This document shows positions 1 to 9,419 of a stretch of DNA of 64,000 nucleotides, piece by piece. The DNA is from JBALVT01 sp965262875. Lineage in GTDB: Bacteria; Pseudomonadota; Gammaproteobacteria; Pseudomonadales; Halieaceae. The position numbers were made by a program, and so were the translations under genes. Where the stretch lies: NCBI GenBank assembly GCA_965262875.1, contig OZ253569.1:5766001-5830000 (forward strand). Direction: 5' to 3'. Below the pieces are notes generated by a model, which was given only the letters and a program-made list of their open reading frames with translations, had not been told where the DNA came from and did not search any database. Every line of letters starts with the position of its first letter. Within the stretch, counting starts at the first letter, position 1.

Positions 1-96
1 GACCCACTTACCCCCCCATATTTGCATCGAATATTGACCCACGTAACCATCCGGCTCTTGCTGACAGCGATGCAGGAGTTCCAAGGAGTGATAGAC

Positions 97-1611
97 GTGG
101 ATTTATTGAGTGTAATCAGACGATGGCACCTGCGTGAAGGTCGATCCATCCGGGAAATTGTCCGGCGGACAGGCCTTTCCAGAAATACCATCCGTAAGTA
201 TCTAGCCAGCGGTGTCATTGAACCGCGCTACCCAGACCGGAAGAGCCCCAGCCAGCTTGACCCCTTTGCCGATATCCTGCTCGGCTGGCTAAAGCGGGAA
301 TCAAAGCGGCATCGAAAGCAACGCCGCAGCGTCAGGCAGCTGCACCTCGACCTGGTGGAATTGGGCTATCCCGGCTCCTATGACCGCGTCGCCGCCTTTG
401 CTCGCGATTGGCGGTCACGCCAGCAAGAAGCCAGATTGTCGGCAACCAAAGGGACGTTTGTCCCACTGGTCTTTGCATCGGGTGAAGCCTTCCAGTTCGA
501 CTGGTCAGAGGACTGGGTGGTCATCGGTGGGGAGCGAACCAAACTACAAGTGGCCCATTCCAGGCTCTGCCACAGCCGGGCCTTTATGCTGCGGGCCTAT
601 CCACTGCAAACCCACGAGATGCTGTTTGACGCTCACAACCATGCCCTGGTCGCTCTGGGTGGTGTTCCGGAGCGAGGCATTTACGACAACATGAAGACGG
701 CCGTCGACAAGGTGCGTCGCGGCAAGCGCCGTGACGTCAATAAGCGGTTCAAGGCCATGGTCAGCCACTTCCTGTTTGAAGCTGAGTTCTGTACCCCGGC
801 AGCGGGTTGGGAGAAAGGCCAGGTAGAGAAGAAGGTGCGCGATTCCCGTTATCGTATCTGGCATAACGCACCCTCGTTCAAAACCTTGGCTGATTTGAAC
901 CGTTGGCTGGAGCAGCGGTGCATCGAACTCTGGAAGGAAATACCTCACCCTGAATATCCGGGCCGGATGGTAGCGGATGTCTGGGAGGATGAGCGCAAGC
1001 AACTCATGGCAGTGCCCGCGCCGTTTGATGGCTATGTCGAGCACACAAAGCGCGTGTCTTCGACTTGTCTTATCCTGTGCGACCGTAACCGCTATAGCGT
1101 CCCCGCTGCATTCGCCAACAAACCTGTGAGCGTGCGAGCCTACGCCAGCAAAATAGTTGTTGTTGCCGAAGCTCAGATCATTGCCGAGCATACTCGAGTC
1201 TTCTCCCGTCACCATAAACATGCTGGGGAAACCGTCTACGACTGGCGGCATTACCTGGCAGTCATCCAGCGCAAGCCCGGTGCCCTGCGTAACGGCGCGC
1301 CCTTTACAGAGCTCCCCGGCTGCTTTAAACGCCTGCAACGCATTCTCCTAAAACGGCTGGGTGGTGATAGGGAGATGGCCAATATCCTGGCGCTGGTGCT
1401 ACACCACGATGAACATCTGGTGATGCAGGCCGTGGAGGTGGCCCTTGAGAGCGGCAGGCCCTCCCAACAACACGTGACCAATGTGCCGGGACGGTTGTTA
1501 GAGGGGCCATTACCAGAGCCGCTCAATCCATTGAAGAGCTGGCTGAACAGGCCGCACCTGCCTATCAGCAGGCAGAACCCATCCTCAATGATCTGCTCAA
1601 AGCAGAAGTAG
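97..1611 (+). CDS. istA: IS21-family transposase IstA
   Basis: This is the transposase that cuts and joins the IS21 ends. The GTG start at 97 is chosen because AAGGAG sits at 83-88 and the protein then opens MDLLSVIRRW, as IstA proteins do; the frame is open back to 22. An N-terminal helix-turn-helix (about residues 16-38, SIREIVRRTGLSRNTI) is followed by an integrase core with acidic residues near D135 (FDWSED), D197 (YDNMK) and E239/E244 (GWEKGQVEKK). At about 504 residues it is near normal length. The last 20-30 residues do not look like a natural IstA end, and the same DNA in another frame encodes IstB-like sequence. An internal deletion therefore probably fused the 3' end of istA to istB. 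Confidence 0.85.
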   Translation: MDLLSVIRRWHLREGRSIREIVRRTGLSRNTIRKYLASGVIEPRYPDRKSPSQLDPFADILLGWLKRESKRHRKQRRSVRQLHLDLVELGYPGSYDRVAAFARDWRSRQQEARLSATKGTFVPLVFASGEAFQFDWSEDWVVIGGERTKLQVAHSRLCHSRAFMLRAYPLQTHEMLFDAHNHALVALGGVPERGIYDNMKTAVDKVRRGKRRDVNKRFKAMVSHFLFEAEFCTPAAGWEKGQVEKKVRDSRYRIWHNAPSFKTLADLNRWLEQRCIELWKEIPHPEYPGRMVADVWEDERKQLMAVPAPFDGYVEHTKRVSSTCLILCDRNRYSVPAAFANKPVSVRAYASKIVVVAEAQIIAEHTRVFSRHHKHAGETVYDWRHYLAVIQRKPGALRNGAPFTELPGCFKRLQRILLKRLGGDREMANILALVLHHDEHLVMQAVEVALESGRPSQQHVTNVPGRLLEGPLPEPLNPLKSWLNRPHLPISRQNPSSMICSKQK

Positions 1612-2240
1612 CCGACCGCGAGGTGCGGTCTATTAACTATCAAATGAAGGTGGCCAAATTCCCGGCCCACCGGGATCTTACCGGCTTCGACTTCATCGAG
1701 AGCATGGTGACAGAAACACTGGTGCGTTCACTTCACCGGTGCGAATTTATCGAAGAAGCCCAGAACATTGTTCTGATTGGCGGCCCTGGTACTGGGAAAA
1801 CCCACCTGGCAACTGCCTTGGGTGTACAGGCGATTATCCATCACCACAAACGGGTGAGGTTCCTCTCTACGGTCGACCTGGTAAACGCTCTGGAACTGGA
1901 GAAGGCCGCCGGACGACAAGGGCGAATGGCCAACCGTTTGGCCAGCACTGACCTGGTCATACTGGATGAGTTGGGTTATCTCCCCTTCAGCCAGGCGGGA
2001 GGAGCCTTGCTGTTCCACCTGATCAGCTTCCTGTATGAGCGCACCAGCATTGTGATTACAACCAACCCAAGCTTCTCTGAGTGGCCAAAGGTCTTTGGTG
2101 ATCCAAAGCTAACAACAGCTCTGCTGGACCGGCTGACACACCACTGCCATATCATCGAGACGGGCAACGACAGCTACCGATTCAAAAACTCGACCTGCAA
2201 TCAAAGGGAGGAAATAACTGGCAAAAAACCAACAAAATGA
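1506..2240 (+). pseudogene. istB: IS21 helper ATPase IstB, N-terminus lost
   Basis: IstB is the AAA+ partner that assembles the IS21 transpososome. Walker A (GGPGTGKT) and Walker B (LVILDELGYL) are intact, followed by the usual IstB C-terminal part with TTNPSFSEWPKVFGD. Recognisable IstB sequence (AQSIEELAEQ, then LLKAEVADREVRS) is open from about 1506, upstream of the first ATG-type start of the 205-codon ORF at 1623. I see no ATG, GTG or TTG with a ribosome site in that upstream part. The first 20 or so residues usual for IstB are missing, consistent with a deletion at the istA/istB junction near 1525. Whether a shorter product from 1623 is made is unknown. Confidence 0.65.
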
Positions 2241-3388
2241 GTAATACTTGAGCGAACCAGGTGGGTCAAAATTAGATGCAAATCCTGGGTCAGTTTTAAG
2301 TGCAAATTAACACCCAGCGGTCTGACTCCTCTTCAGTCATGTTGCCGCGCAGTTCAGCCAGTTTTAGTAGGTTTGCTTCTGCGCCTGTGGTTAGTAGCTG
2401 GGCTTCGCCTAGGTAATGGTCCTTAATCATTTGCATTAGCTCGCCCTCGCTCATAATGAGCCGATACCTTCTCGGTCATTTTGTTCATATTGCGATAGCT
2501 GCCCTGCCCTGCAACTTGAACGACGGCTCGGTTCGGTATTTGTCATCCTGCGCTGCTGATGCGATGTACTGTTGGTTGATCTTCAGGACCACATCCTGAA
2601 TCTCAAACATCTTTCTGAAAATTTCCTGTACTTCATTTATCTCAGCGGCACTGTAGGGGTGGCTTAAATCGGTGGTTGCCACGTTTGCGCCCTTGGCCAT
2701 GCTGATGAGTTTGTAGATGTCGTCCATTTCTCGGACGGCTAGCGGCGCCAGTACTGTATTGGAGGTCATGGCATTTTCTACATAGCTCATCGCAAACTGG
2801 TCTTCCATACCGCCCAGAATATCTCCCAGGTTGTAGATGTCTGCACGGTTGGCGAGCATGTCGGGCACTTTAAAGGCCTCGCCCGATTCTGTGTAGGGGT
2901 TTCCGGCCATCACTACGCAGAATTTTTTACCGCGCATATCGTAGGTTTTCGTCTGGCCTTTCCAAACGCCTTCTATGCGCCGTGTGCCGTCACATAGTGA
3001 GATAAACTTCTGCAGGAATTCCGCATGGGTGTGCTGAATGTCATCCAGATAGAGCATGACATTGCTGCCCATCTCCAGCCCCAAATTCAGTTTTACCAAC
3101 TCCTGCCGTGCGGTTGCATTGGGTGCCTGCTCCGGGTCCAGCGACAGCACGTCGTGTCCTAATGAGGGGCAATTGATCTTCATGAATATCAGGCCCAGCC
3201 GATTGGCCACGTATTCCATCAGCATGGTCTTACCGTAACCGGGAGGGGATATCATCATTAACAGGCCCATCAGGTCTGTGCGCTTGCTATCCCTGTTAGC
3301 GCCACAGTAAACCCGCAGTTATTTGCCGCAGAATAAAAGAACGACAAAGAGGCGACAGTGATCCGGCTTAACTCCAATCGATCACAGG

Positions 3389-3580
3389 CTAGAACGGCAG
3401 CTCATGATTTACCTCGACACTGTCTGTGTACTCTTGTTGCTCAATCCGGATCTCCTCGTACAGTTGCGCAATCTCATCACCATAGTGATCCCACAGTACC
3501 GATCTCAGGTCGCCGAGCAGCTGATAAATACAATCGGCTTGTTCAGCCGTCCAGTAGGTTGTGATTTTTAAGGTTTTCAT
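3389..3580 (-). CDS. 63-residue protein coupled to IstB in the IS21 element
   Basis: This small acidic protein opens MKTLKITTYWTAEQAD. Its ATG overlaps the istB stop (ATGA), which suggests translational coupling. It lies inside the element's terminal repeats and is kept in both IS21 copies with a single residue change (T8 to I). No catalytic motif is visible; it is rich in Glu/Asp and predicted helical through DLRSVLWDHYGDEIAQL. I do not recognise a characterised family. A role in transposition, target choice or immunity is speculation based only on position and conservation. Confidence 0.6.
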   Translation of the reverse strand: MKTLKITTYWTAEQADCIYQLLGDLRSVLWDHYGDEIAQLYEEIRIEQQEYTDSVEVNHELPF

Positions 3581-4338
3581 TTAGCCTTTCCTCGCTTTTT
3601 GGTCTCGCGCCGCTTCGACGCACACTCCTGCGCTTCCTTCATGCGGTACGACTCACCCTCAATGGCGATGACCTCGCTGTGATGGACTAAACGGTCAATC
3701 AGGGAGACCACACACGCGGCATTGGGGAACACGTCATTCCACTCGCCAAACGGACGGTTCGTTGTCACCAAAGTTGAACATTTCTCATAGCGCCGGTTGA
3801 TGATTTCAAACAGCAAGTCAGCATGACGATTGCTGTAGGAGAGGTAGCCCACTTCATCAATTACCAGCAAGGCGGGCCTGGCGTAGTGTTTCAATCGACG
3901 CTGCAGGGCATTGGCGCCATCCTGACCTGCCAGGTCGTTGAGCATCGCCGCTGCGGTGGTAAACAGCGCCGTATAGCCGTGCATGACAGCGTTATACCCC
4001 AGGTTCTGGGCGATCATCGATTTGCCCACGCCGTTGCTGCCCAGCAGGATAATATTGCTGGCCGTGTCCATAAAACCCAGTTGCATCAGGGCATGAATCG
4101 CTTGTGGGTCGATAGCGCTTGGCCACTGCCAGTCAAACTCACTCATCGGTTTGAACCGGCCCAGCCTGGCGCTGCTCAGGCGCCGTTCGAGTGAGCGCTG
4201 TTTGCGCTCGGCAAGCTCCCAGGCGATGAGCTGTGCCCGCCAGGGGTATTGCTCGTCGGTGATCTCGCCCCAGTGCGCCAGCACGCCGTGGAGCTTCAGT
4301 TCAAGTGCCTGCTGTTTGAGTTGCTCGATATCAATCAT
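3577..4338 (-). CDS. istB: IS21 helper ATPase IstB, copy A
   Basis: IstB is the AAA+ ATPase that works with IstA. The start is taken at ATG 4338 (MIDIEQLKQQALEL), with AGGAG just upstream inside the end of istA; the frame is open further upstream but that part is istA in another frame. The product is about 253 residues. Walker A GSNGVGKS is at about residues 100-107, Walker B ALLVIDEVGYL at about 157-166, and TTNRPFGEW follows in the sensor region. It overlaps istA by a few bases on one side and the 63-residue ORF by ATGA on the other, so the three genes form one operon. Confidence 0.9.
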   Translation of the reverse strand: MIDIEQLKQQALELKLHGVLAHWGEITDEQYPWRAQLIAWELAERKQRSLERRLSSARLGRFKPMSEFDWQWPSAIDPQAIHALMQLGFMDTASNIILLGSNGVGKSMIAQNLGYNAVMHGYTALFTTAAAMLNDLAGQDGANALQRRLKHYARPALLVIDEVGYLSYSNRHADLLFEIINRRYEKCSTLVTTNRPFGEWNDVFPNAACVVSLIDRLVHHSEVIAIEGESYRMKEAQECASKRRETKKRGKAK

Positions 4339-5830
4339 CGGTATCATCTCCTGTCTCGCTTCGGGTGCCATTGAGCTTGTCGTAATCGGCAAGCCGAGCC
4401 AGCTTGACGCTGTAGTGTTTGACCTTCGCCGGCACGGCGACAGCAAGCGGTGGCGGCAGGTGCTGTTCATCACGGCGGCGCTCAAGAACGTGCTGCACCG
4501 CCTCCGGGTAGGGTGATTGCCGATCAAGTGCTTCACCCAGAGCTACATGCAGCTCGTCCCGCCCATAATCATCAAGCAGTTGATTGAGTAACCGGACCGT
4601 GGTTTTAATGACATGTCCACGCTGTGCCGATTGCTGCAGCAGCGTCTGGGCGTGCGCCGAAGCATGGCTCAGGCGATCCTGACCCCGGTGTAGTTTGGCG
4701 TGGGTTTTCTCCAGCCATAGGGCATTGATATGCGCCTCCTGTTCGATTTGCTCCCCTTTGCCAAAGCTGCGCTGATGCTCAGCAATGCATTGATCGCCCT
4801 CCACTATCTGGAGCCGCTCCAGGTCAGCGCTCACGCTCAATGGCTTGTGCACGTATTGATGGGGAATGGAGTAATCATTGAGATCGAAGCGAACATAAGG
4901 GGTTTTGGCGGCCCGCACGGGCTGTCTCTCATGGGTATCAAAGGGATTATCCGGCAAACTCACCTGCTCCTGTAAGAAGGCTTCCCTGACCGTCAACGTA
5001 CGCTCTTCAGGGCAAGCCCGATCAGCACTCACACCCTGGCACCAGTGCTCAGCTTGCGCATTGAGTTCGGCCAGTGTTTGCCAGTGACGAGCGGCAAAGA
5101 AATTATCGCGAATATAGCGAATCGCTCTTTCTACCCGGCCCTTTTCATTGCCCCGGGCCACCGCCACCGGGCGTGGTTCGAAGCGATAGTGGGCTGACAA
5201 GGCCAGCAAGGTGGGGTGGAAGCGGATGGCGTCACCGTGGCGCTCCAATACGGCCGATTTAAGGTTGTCGTACAGCAGCACCTTTGGCAATCCTTGCCAG
5301 GCCTCGAATGCCGCTACATGGCCGCGTAAAAAGTGCTCCATTTGCTGGTTGAGATAAAAGCGCAAGAAGATCTGTCGCGACCAGCTCAGCACCATCACAA
5401 ACGCCATTAACGGCCGCCGGGCCTTGCCGATCTGAATATGCCCGAACGAACCCCAGTCAACCTGGGCTTGCTCACCGGGCAGGGTTTTTAGGCGTAAATA
5501 CGCCTCGGGCAGCTTGCGCGGCCGCAGTTCACTGATACGCTGGCGAAACTGGCTGGGGCCACCGGGGTATCCCCGCAGGCGGGCCATTTCATACAAGCGG
5601 GCCGCCGTGAGTGTGGGAAACTCCCGCAGGGTGTCGATGACAAAGGGCAGATAGGGGTCGATGATCGACGCACGGCGAGTGCGCTCCACCTTGGGCAGGC
5701 CAGCCTGTGCCAGTACCCGATCAACCACTGAGTGGTGAATGCCAAGCTGGGTCGCAATGGTGCCCGTTCGCCACTTCTCAACAAAATGGTAGCGCAGTAT
5801 TTTTGCTTCAGTTTCTTTGCCGATGGCCAT
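4331..5830 (-). CDS. istA: IS21-family transposase IstA, copy A (intact)
   Basis: This 499-residue transposase has an N-terminal helix-turn-helix (about residues 20-42) and a DDE integrase core: D125 in AQVDWG, D188 in YDNLKSAV and E234 in KGRVE. The C-terminal part carries the beta-barrel type region with DLNDYSIPHQYV. It is uninterrupted here, whereas the second copy at 39474-40975 is frameshifted. This copy could therefore supply transposase for both elements. It starts 40 bp after the Cys-rich ORF. Confidence 0.92.
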   Translation of the reverse strand: MAIGKETEAKILRYHFVEKWRTGTIATQLGIHHSVVDRVLAQAGLPKVERTRRASIIDPYLPFVIDTLREFPTLTAARLYEMARLRGYPGGPSQFRQRISELRPRKLPEAYLRLKTLPGEQAQVDWGSFGHIQIGKARRPLMAFVMVLSWSRQIFLRFYLNQQMEHFLRGHVAAFEAWQGLPKVLLYDNLKSAVLERHGDAIRFHPTLLALSAHYRFEPRPVAVARGNEKGRVERAIRYIRDNFFAARHWQTLAELNAQAEHWCQGVSADRACPEERTLTVREAFLQEQVSLPDNPFDTHERQPVRAAKTPYVRFDLNDYSIPHQYVHKPLSVSADLERLQIVEGDQCIAEHQRSFGKGEQIEQEAHINALWLEKTHAKLHRGQDRLSHASAHAQTLLQQSAQRGHVIKTTVRLLNQLLDDYGRDELHVALGEALDRQSPYPEAVQHVLERRRDEQHLPPPLAVAVPAKVKHYSVKLARLADYDKLNGTRSETGDDTDD

Positions 5831-5869
5831 GACTGCCCTCCGATTGATGACTCCTGTCCAGCCGCTGCA

Positions 5870-6289
5870 CTAATGTCGCCGGAATCTGCGCCTGAACTGA
5901 CTGCTCTGCAGAAAATCACTGCGCAAAAAGGGACCGCAGACCGCGCCACAGTGATGGCAGCGCACGGTGGCGTCAGTTTTACCCGGCATATCGGCCCTTT
6001 TGATCTCATCAGGCACGGTTTGCAGTAGATCACGGAGTATTATTGCCAGAGAACGGTGATGCGTTACTTTTTGTTGTTGCCGTTCTCGATAACGCTGTTG
6101 GCGAGCGGCATTATTCATGCGACCCGGGCGAGTGGCCTGGTACTTCGCTCTGGCTCGTTTAATGGATTCCTTTCTGGCTTCCTGGCTGCAACCATCGGTG
6201 CAATACCGCTGGCCGCGATCACAGTGGGTACAGACGATGACCTGGGCGTAGCAGCGACAACAGTGGTAGAGACGGCTGGATGATGGCAT
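5870..6289 (-). CDS. Cys-rich, basic accessory protein of the IS21 element
   Basis: This is the first ORF of the element, about 139 residues from ATG 6289 (an in-frame GTG lies at 6295). The N-terminus has closely spaced cysteines (CCRC, then CTHC, then YCTDGC), as in a zinc ribbon. A strongly basic stretch follows (ARAKYQATRPGRMNNAARQQ, then RYRERQQQKVTHH), and a second CHHC...C group lies near the C-terminus. The arrangement suggests a zinc-binding nucleic-acid-binding protein. It is conserved in both copies of the element. Similar Cys-rich ORFs accompany some other IS21-type elements as I recall, but I know of no demonstrated function. Confidence 0.6.
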   Translation of the reverse strand: MPSSSRLYHCCRCYAQVIVCTHCDRGQRYCTDGCSQEARKESIKRARAKYQATRPGRMNNAARQQRYRERQQQKVTHHRSLAIILRDLLQTVPDEIKRADMPGKTDATVRCHHCGAVCGPFLRSDFLQSSQFRRRFRRH

Positions 6290-7399
6290 CGACACAAAGG
6301 TCGATGAGGGCTGGATTTATTCCCATTATGTGCAACACTTAACGGGTCGTGCACCTGCACGGTTTTTTTGGGTATGGCGCCAGCGTTGACCGTCAAATCT
6401 GTGGTGGCGTCATACCGTTCTCAGCGACACTTATTCTTATAGTCCCTACGCTTGAATCGTGCCTGCTTATTGGTCGCTCTTGAGTGTGACTGGGCCGCAG
6501 TTCTACCGCGCCGATTCTAATACGCCGAGATCCGTCTATTTCAAAATTCGGCAAATAGCTGCGGTTTTGGAGTGGCGTCTACAATCCCCTACCGTACCCA
6601 TTTGTTTGGCGAGGTTATCGCCTATTAAAGGTAGGTAGGAATCATTGATAAGCTGGTTGCGAACAAAGGAACTCAGGGGCCTTGGCTTGTACTCCTCCAA
6701 CCGCAGTGAACTGCGCTGGGCTGACAGGAAGTTGTGCCGCACCTGGTGATAGCGATGGTAGGCGGGAACCACTTCAAACCGGTGCCCTTCCATGCGCTGT
6801 AGATAGTCATCCAGGGCGAAGGAAAGCACTCGGTTTTCTATTAAGGCGTGGTCGCCCAGCAGGCCTTCTACTTTCAGTTCTATATCTACTTCGGTTAAGC
6901 GACGGTCCAGGCGCTCATCGGCGTTGATTAGGCCAAGAGCTTCCGGAATGTAGCGGGTATATTGGTCCAGACCCTTATCTTGGATAAGTGCTTGTAGCCA
7001 GGCCGTGGTCAGATTCCAGCGCTGGGCGGGCCAACCTAACATTTTCTCTAGCAGTTTGTCGGACTCAGCTCCTGACGGGCACGATTTAATACTCCAGCGT
7101 GCTACAGGGCTGTCAGGACACCACGCAGAAGATGTGATTGTCCCAGGGCAGCCAGGTCAACCTCCATCACGCCTTTATTCAGCCCTGCAATGGGCATTTA
7201 TGCGGCAAATGACCGCTTAATTATGCCATTCTCAGCACATTCATACGCTTTACATTCCATGCCAGTGTCGCCAGCGTCCATTCGCCCGCAACCTTGTCCA
7301 AACCTCGCATCGAGAACTGCCTCAACCGTAAGCGCACTTAAATCGACCCTATTGATTTTGTCTGCGAGCCGCTAGACAGTAGATCGCTTTACCTCGCCG

Positions 7400-9016
7400 T
7401 TACTCTTCGATTTCCATGTTCCAGGGCAGTAATGCTTCAAGCTTCTCCACCGTATCTGCCGCCGCAATGTGCGCCAGCACATGCTGGAGGTAAGCATAAG
7501 GTTCCAGGCCGTTCGCCTTTGCCGATTCCACTAAACTATAACAGGTCGCACTGGCTCGGGCCCCGCAGGAGGTATCTGCGAATAGCCAGGCGCGCCGACC
7601 AACCGCAAAGGGCCTGATCGCATTCTCAGCCAGCGCATTGCTGATATTCAACTGGCCGTCCTCGCAATAGCCAATCAGGTACTCCCATTGGTTCAGTGTG
7701 TACGTTATGGCCTTGTGGGTCAGGCTATCTTTGGGCACCCGGCTGACGTTCTTCTCCAGCCATGGCTTCAGGTCCTCGAGAATCGGCACGCTGAGTGACT
7801 GCCTTGCCTGTTTTTTCTTGTCGTGCTCCAGATCCTTGATCGATTTCTCTATCGCATACAGCCTTCGTATTTTACTGAGTGCAACGTCAGCCTTGGTGGG
7901 TTGCCCCACTTTCTTTTTGGTGCTCCTGGTTTCCGCCGCCCGGCTGGCTTCAACGAACTTGCGCCGGGCATGGTCAAAGCATCCAATTCGGGTAATGCCC
8001 GCTATCCGGCACACCTTGCTGTAACCGGAATAGCCGTCGGCCTGCAACACACCACCAAAGCCATCCAGCAGGCGCTCCGCCACCGCGCCAGCACGTGAGG
8101 GGTCGTATTCGAACAGCACTGATTGTTTATCCGGCGGGCCGCCGCGTATCACCCACATCCATTTATCCGATTGGGCCGTTTTGCCGGCCTCCTTCAACAC
8201 TTGTATGCGCGTCTCATCCGCCTGCAGGTAATTCCCCTCAAGCTGAACCTCCCGGATCAAGTTGATCAAGGGCTGGAATACATCCTGAAGCCGTACAATC
8301 CAGTGGGCCATGTTGGAGCGGCTGATATCACCGCCGTAACGCTTGAGCATCCCCTCCAAGCGGTATAGCGGCAGTCCATCGGCGTATTTGGAGGCAATGA
8401 TGTAGGCCAGCAATGCAGGACTGGCAAAGCATTTCCCCAGCGGATGAGCGGGGCGCTGTGCGGCGACAATGACATCTTCACCGTCAATATTGAATACCGC
8501 CTTTTCCTGCCAGTATTCCAGCACCTTGACCTGGGCGGGAATAAACTCCAGCTCCTCCTTGACCTTGGTGAAGAATGTTTTGGTGGCCCCATCCTTTTCC
8601 TCATCTGAAAGTGTGAGGTGTATCTGCACCCGTTGCAGCTTGTCGCTAAACCCGCGCTTTCTTTTCTTCTTTTGAGGCCGAACCCGGTCTTCTTCAGGCA
8701 GCTGCTCTTCGAGCTCACTCAGGGCGACTTCGATTTCAGCCTCATCGAACAAATCAGACTGAAACGCCAGTTTCTCACTACTGGCTCCGAATTTCTGTAC
8801 CGTGGCCAGGCGCAAGTATTCTTCGAGCAGGTCAATGCGTTTGCTTTGTTCGAGGATGATGTGGCTTTTGTCGCTGAGGTGTTTCTGGTGAGCCTGGAGG
8901 AGTTCGTCTTTTTCTTCAAGAATCTGGTCTTTTACAGCGAGGGCTGCAAGCAGTTCCGAGACACCAAGCCCCTCGTAACCGCCTTGTTTTTGTTGCTTTT
9001 TTATCGCCGATTGCAT
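7400..9016 (-). CDS. tnpC: IS66 transposase TnpC
   Basis: This DDE transposase is about 538 residues from the ATG at 9016 (MQSAIKKQQK); the frame is open further upstream. An N-terminal coiled coil is followed by a basic linker (PQKKKRKRG), a zinc-binding/central region and the catalytic core. Counted from 9016, D267 lies in QADETRIQV, D327 in QADGYSGY and E464 in ALAENAIRPF. The C-terminal segment with PYAYLQHVLAHI is typical of the family. It is complete and probably functional. Confidence 0.93.
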   Translation of the reverse strand: MQSAIKKQQKQGGYEGLGVSELLAALAVKDQILEEKDELLQAHQKHLSDKSHIILEQSKRIDLLEEYLRLATVQKFGASSEKLAFQSDLFDEAEIEVALSELEEQLPEEDRVRPQKKKRKRGFSDKLQRVQIHLTLSDEEKDGATKTFFTKVKEELEFIPAQVKVLEYWQEKAVFNIDGEDVIVAAQRPAHPLGKCFASPALLAYIIASKYADGLPLYRLEGMLKRYGGDISRSNMAHWIVRLQDVFQPLINLIREVQLEGNYLQADETRIQVLKEAGKTAQSDKWMWVIRGGPPDKQSVLFEYDPSRAGAVAERLLDGFGGVLQADGYSGYSKVCRIAGITRIGCFDHARRKFVEASRAAETRSTKKKVGQPTKADVALSKIRRLYAIEKSIKDLEHDKKKQARQSLSVPILEDLKPWLEKNVSRVPKDSLTHKAITYTLNQWEYLIGYCEDGQLNISNALAENAIRPFAVGRRAWLFADTSCGARASATCYSLVESAKANGLEPYAYLQHVLAHIAAADTVEKLEALLPWNMEIEE

Positions 9017-9050
9017 GGCGTAATTATAACATTCATGGCGACAAAAAGCT

Positions 9051-9419
9051 TTAAAATACAGACTCATAATGCAGTTTTTTGTGGCCTGTCATCAGGGAGA
9101 TATCGTAGCCGTCCAGCAACCAATTGATCTGCTGGCCGGTGAGGGAAATCACGTCGTCGTCAGGGTGCGGCCACCGGAACTTCTCTTCCGCCAGTGATTT
9201 GTAGTACAACACAAACCCATTGTCCTCCCAGTACAAACATTTTATTTTGTTGCGCTGGCGATTAGTGAAGGCATAGAGGGCACCCTCAAAGGGGTTACGA
9301 CCCAGTTCTCGCTCCACAATGGCGCTAAGGCCATTGACCGATTTTCTAAAATCTACGGAGTCCCGGTACAGATAAATCTGTGGCATGTCATTGGCCGGGC
9401 GGAAGTAGCGCGCCGTCAC
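9051..9419 (-). CDS. tnpB: IS66 accessory protein TnpB (Orf2)
   Basis: This is the IS66 Orf2 protein needed for transposition, 122 residues at most. The diagnostic stretch YLYRDSVDFRKSVNGLSAI is followed by YAFTNRQRNKIKCLYWEDNG and a C-terminal WLLDGYDI. The GTG at 9419 overlaps the tnpA stop (GTGA), pointing to coupled translation. An internal ATG (MPQIYLYRDS, 9386) is the alternative start. Confidence 0.92.
   Translation of the reverse strand: MTARYFRPANDMPQIYLYRDSVDFRKSVNGLSAIVERELGRNPFEGALYAFTNRQRNKIKCLYWEDNGFVLYYKSLAEEKFRWPHPDDDVISLTGQQINWLLDGYDISLMTGHKKLHYESVF

Larger units (their letters stand above)
1..2312 (+). mobile_element. IS21-family insertion sequence, left tip outside the window
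   Basis: The element carries istA and istB in tandem. A 23-bp repeat at 20-42 (begins ATTTGCATC, ends TTGACCCAC) recurs inverted at 2261-2283 with two mismatches. A second outer repeat with a TGACCCA core lies at 2285-2308 and partly at 1-10, giving the multiple terminal repeats typical of IS21. The right tip is placed at 2312, where the inverted sequence would start TGTTAATTTGC. The left tip lies at or before base 1, so a target duplication cannot be checked. Its right end truncates the DNA repair ATPase remnant that starts at 2313. It is a different IS21 lineage from the pair at 3294 and 38437. Confidence 0.85.
3294..6583 (-). mobile_element. IS21-family element, copy A (3290 bp, four ORFs)
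   Basis: The tips are TGTTAGCGCCAC at 3294 and, inverted, TGTAGACGCCAC ending at 6583. The similarity continues inward through CCGCAG and TATTTGCCG. ATCCC flanks both sides (3289-3293, 6584-6588), so insertion is clean and recent. Reading on the minus strand the cargo is a Cys-rich protein, istA, istB and a 63-codon ORF. A near-identical copy is at 38437-41728, with only a handful of differences noticed plus 2 inserted bases there. About 290 bp between the right tip and the Cys-rich ORF is noncoding. Confidence 0.95.
2313..7051 (-). pseudogene. DNA repair ATPase (DUF3686-type AAA protein), copy 1, split and decayed
   Basis: Two pieces of one gene survive: 7051-6584 (N-proximal, starting LEKMLGWPAQRW) and 3293-2313 (the AAA core with PPGYGKT Walker A and YLDDIQH Walker B). 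An IS21 element (3294-6583) lies between them with a 5-bp ATCCC duplication. Nearly the same protein is seen uninterrupted at 19793-21103, where GTVGDSKRTDLMGLL spans the insertion point. In this copy an extra GGGCA near 2502-2510 shifts the frame after FKLQG. A second frame change follows near 2455, after which LMSEGELMQMIKDHYLGEAQ-like coding resumes until it is cut by the IS21 end at 2312. The 5' side is cut by IS1182 at a CTAG. Full-length relatives are large (well over 1000 residues), so this is a remnant. Confidence 0.85.

Noticed and set aside
544..1338. A 264-codon open frame on the minus strand opposite istA.
   Set aside because: It is the antisense shadow of istA; no ribosome site and no recognisable domain.
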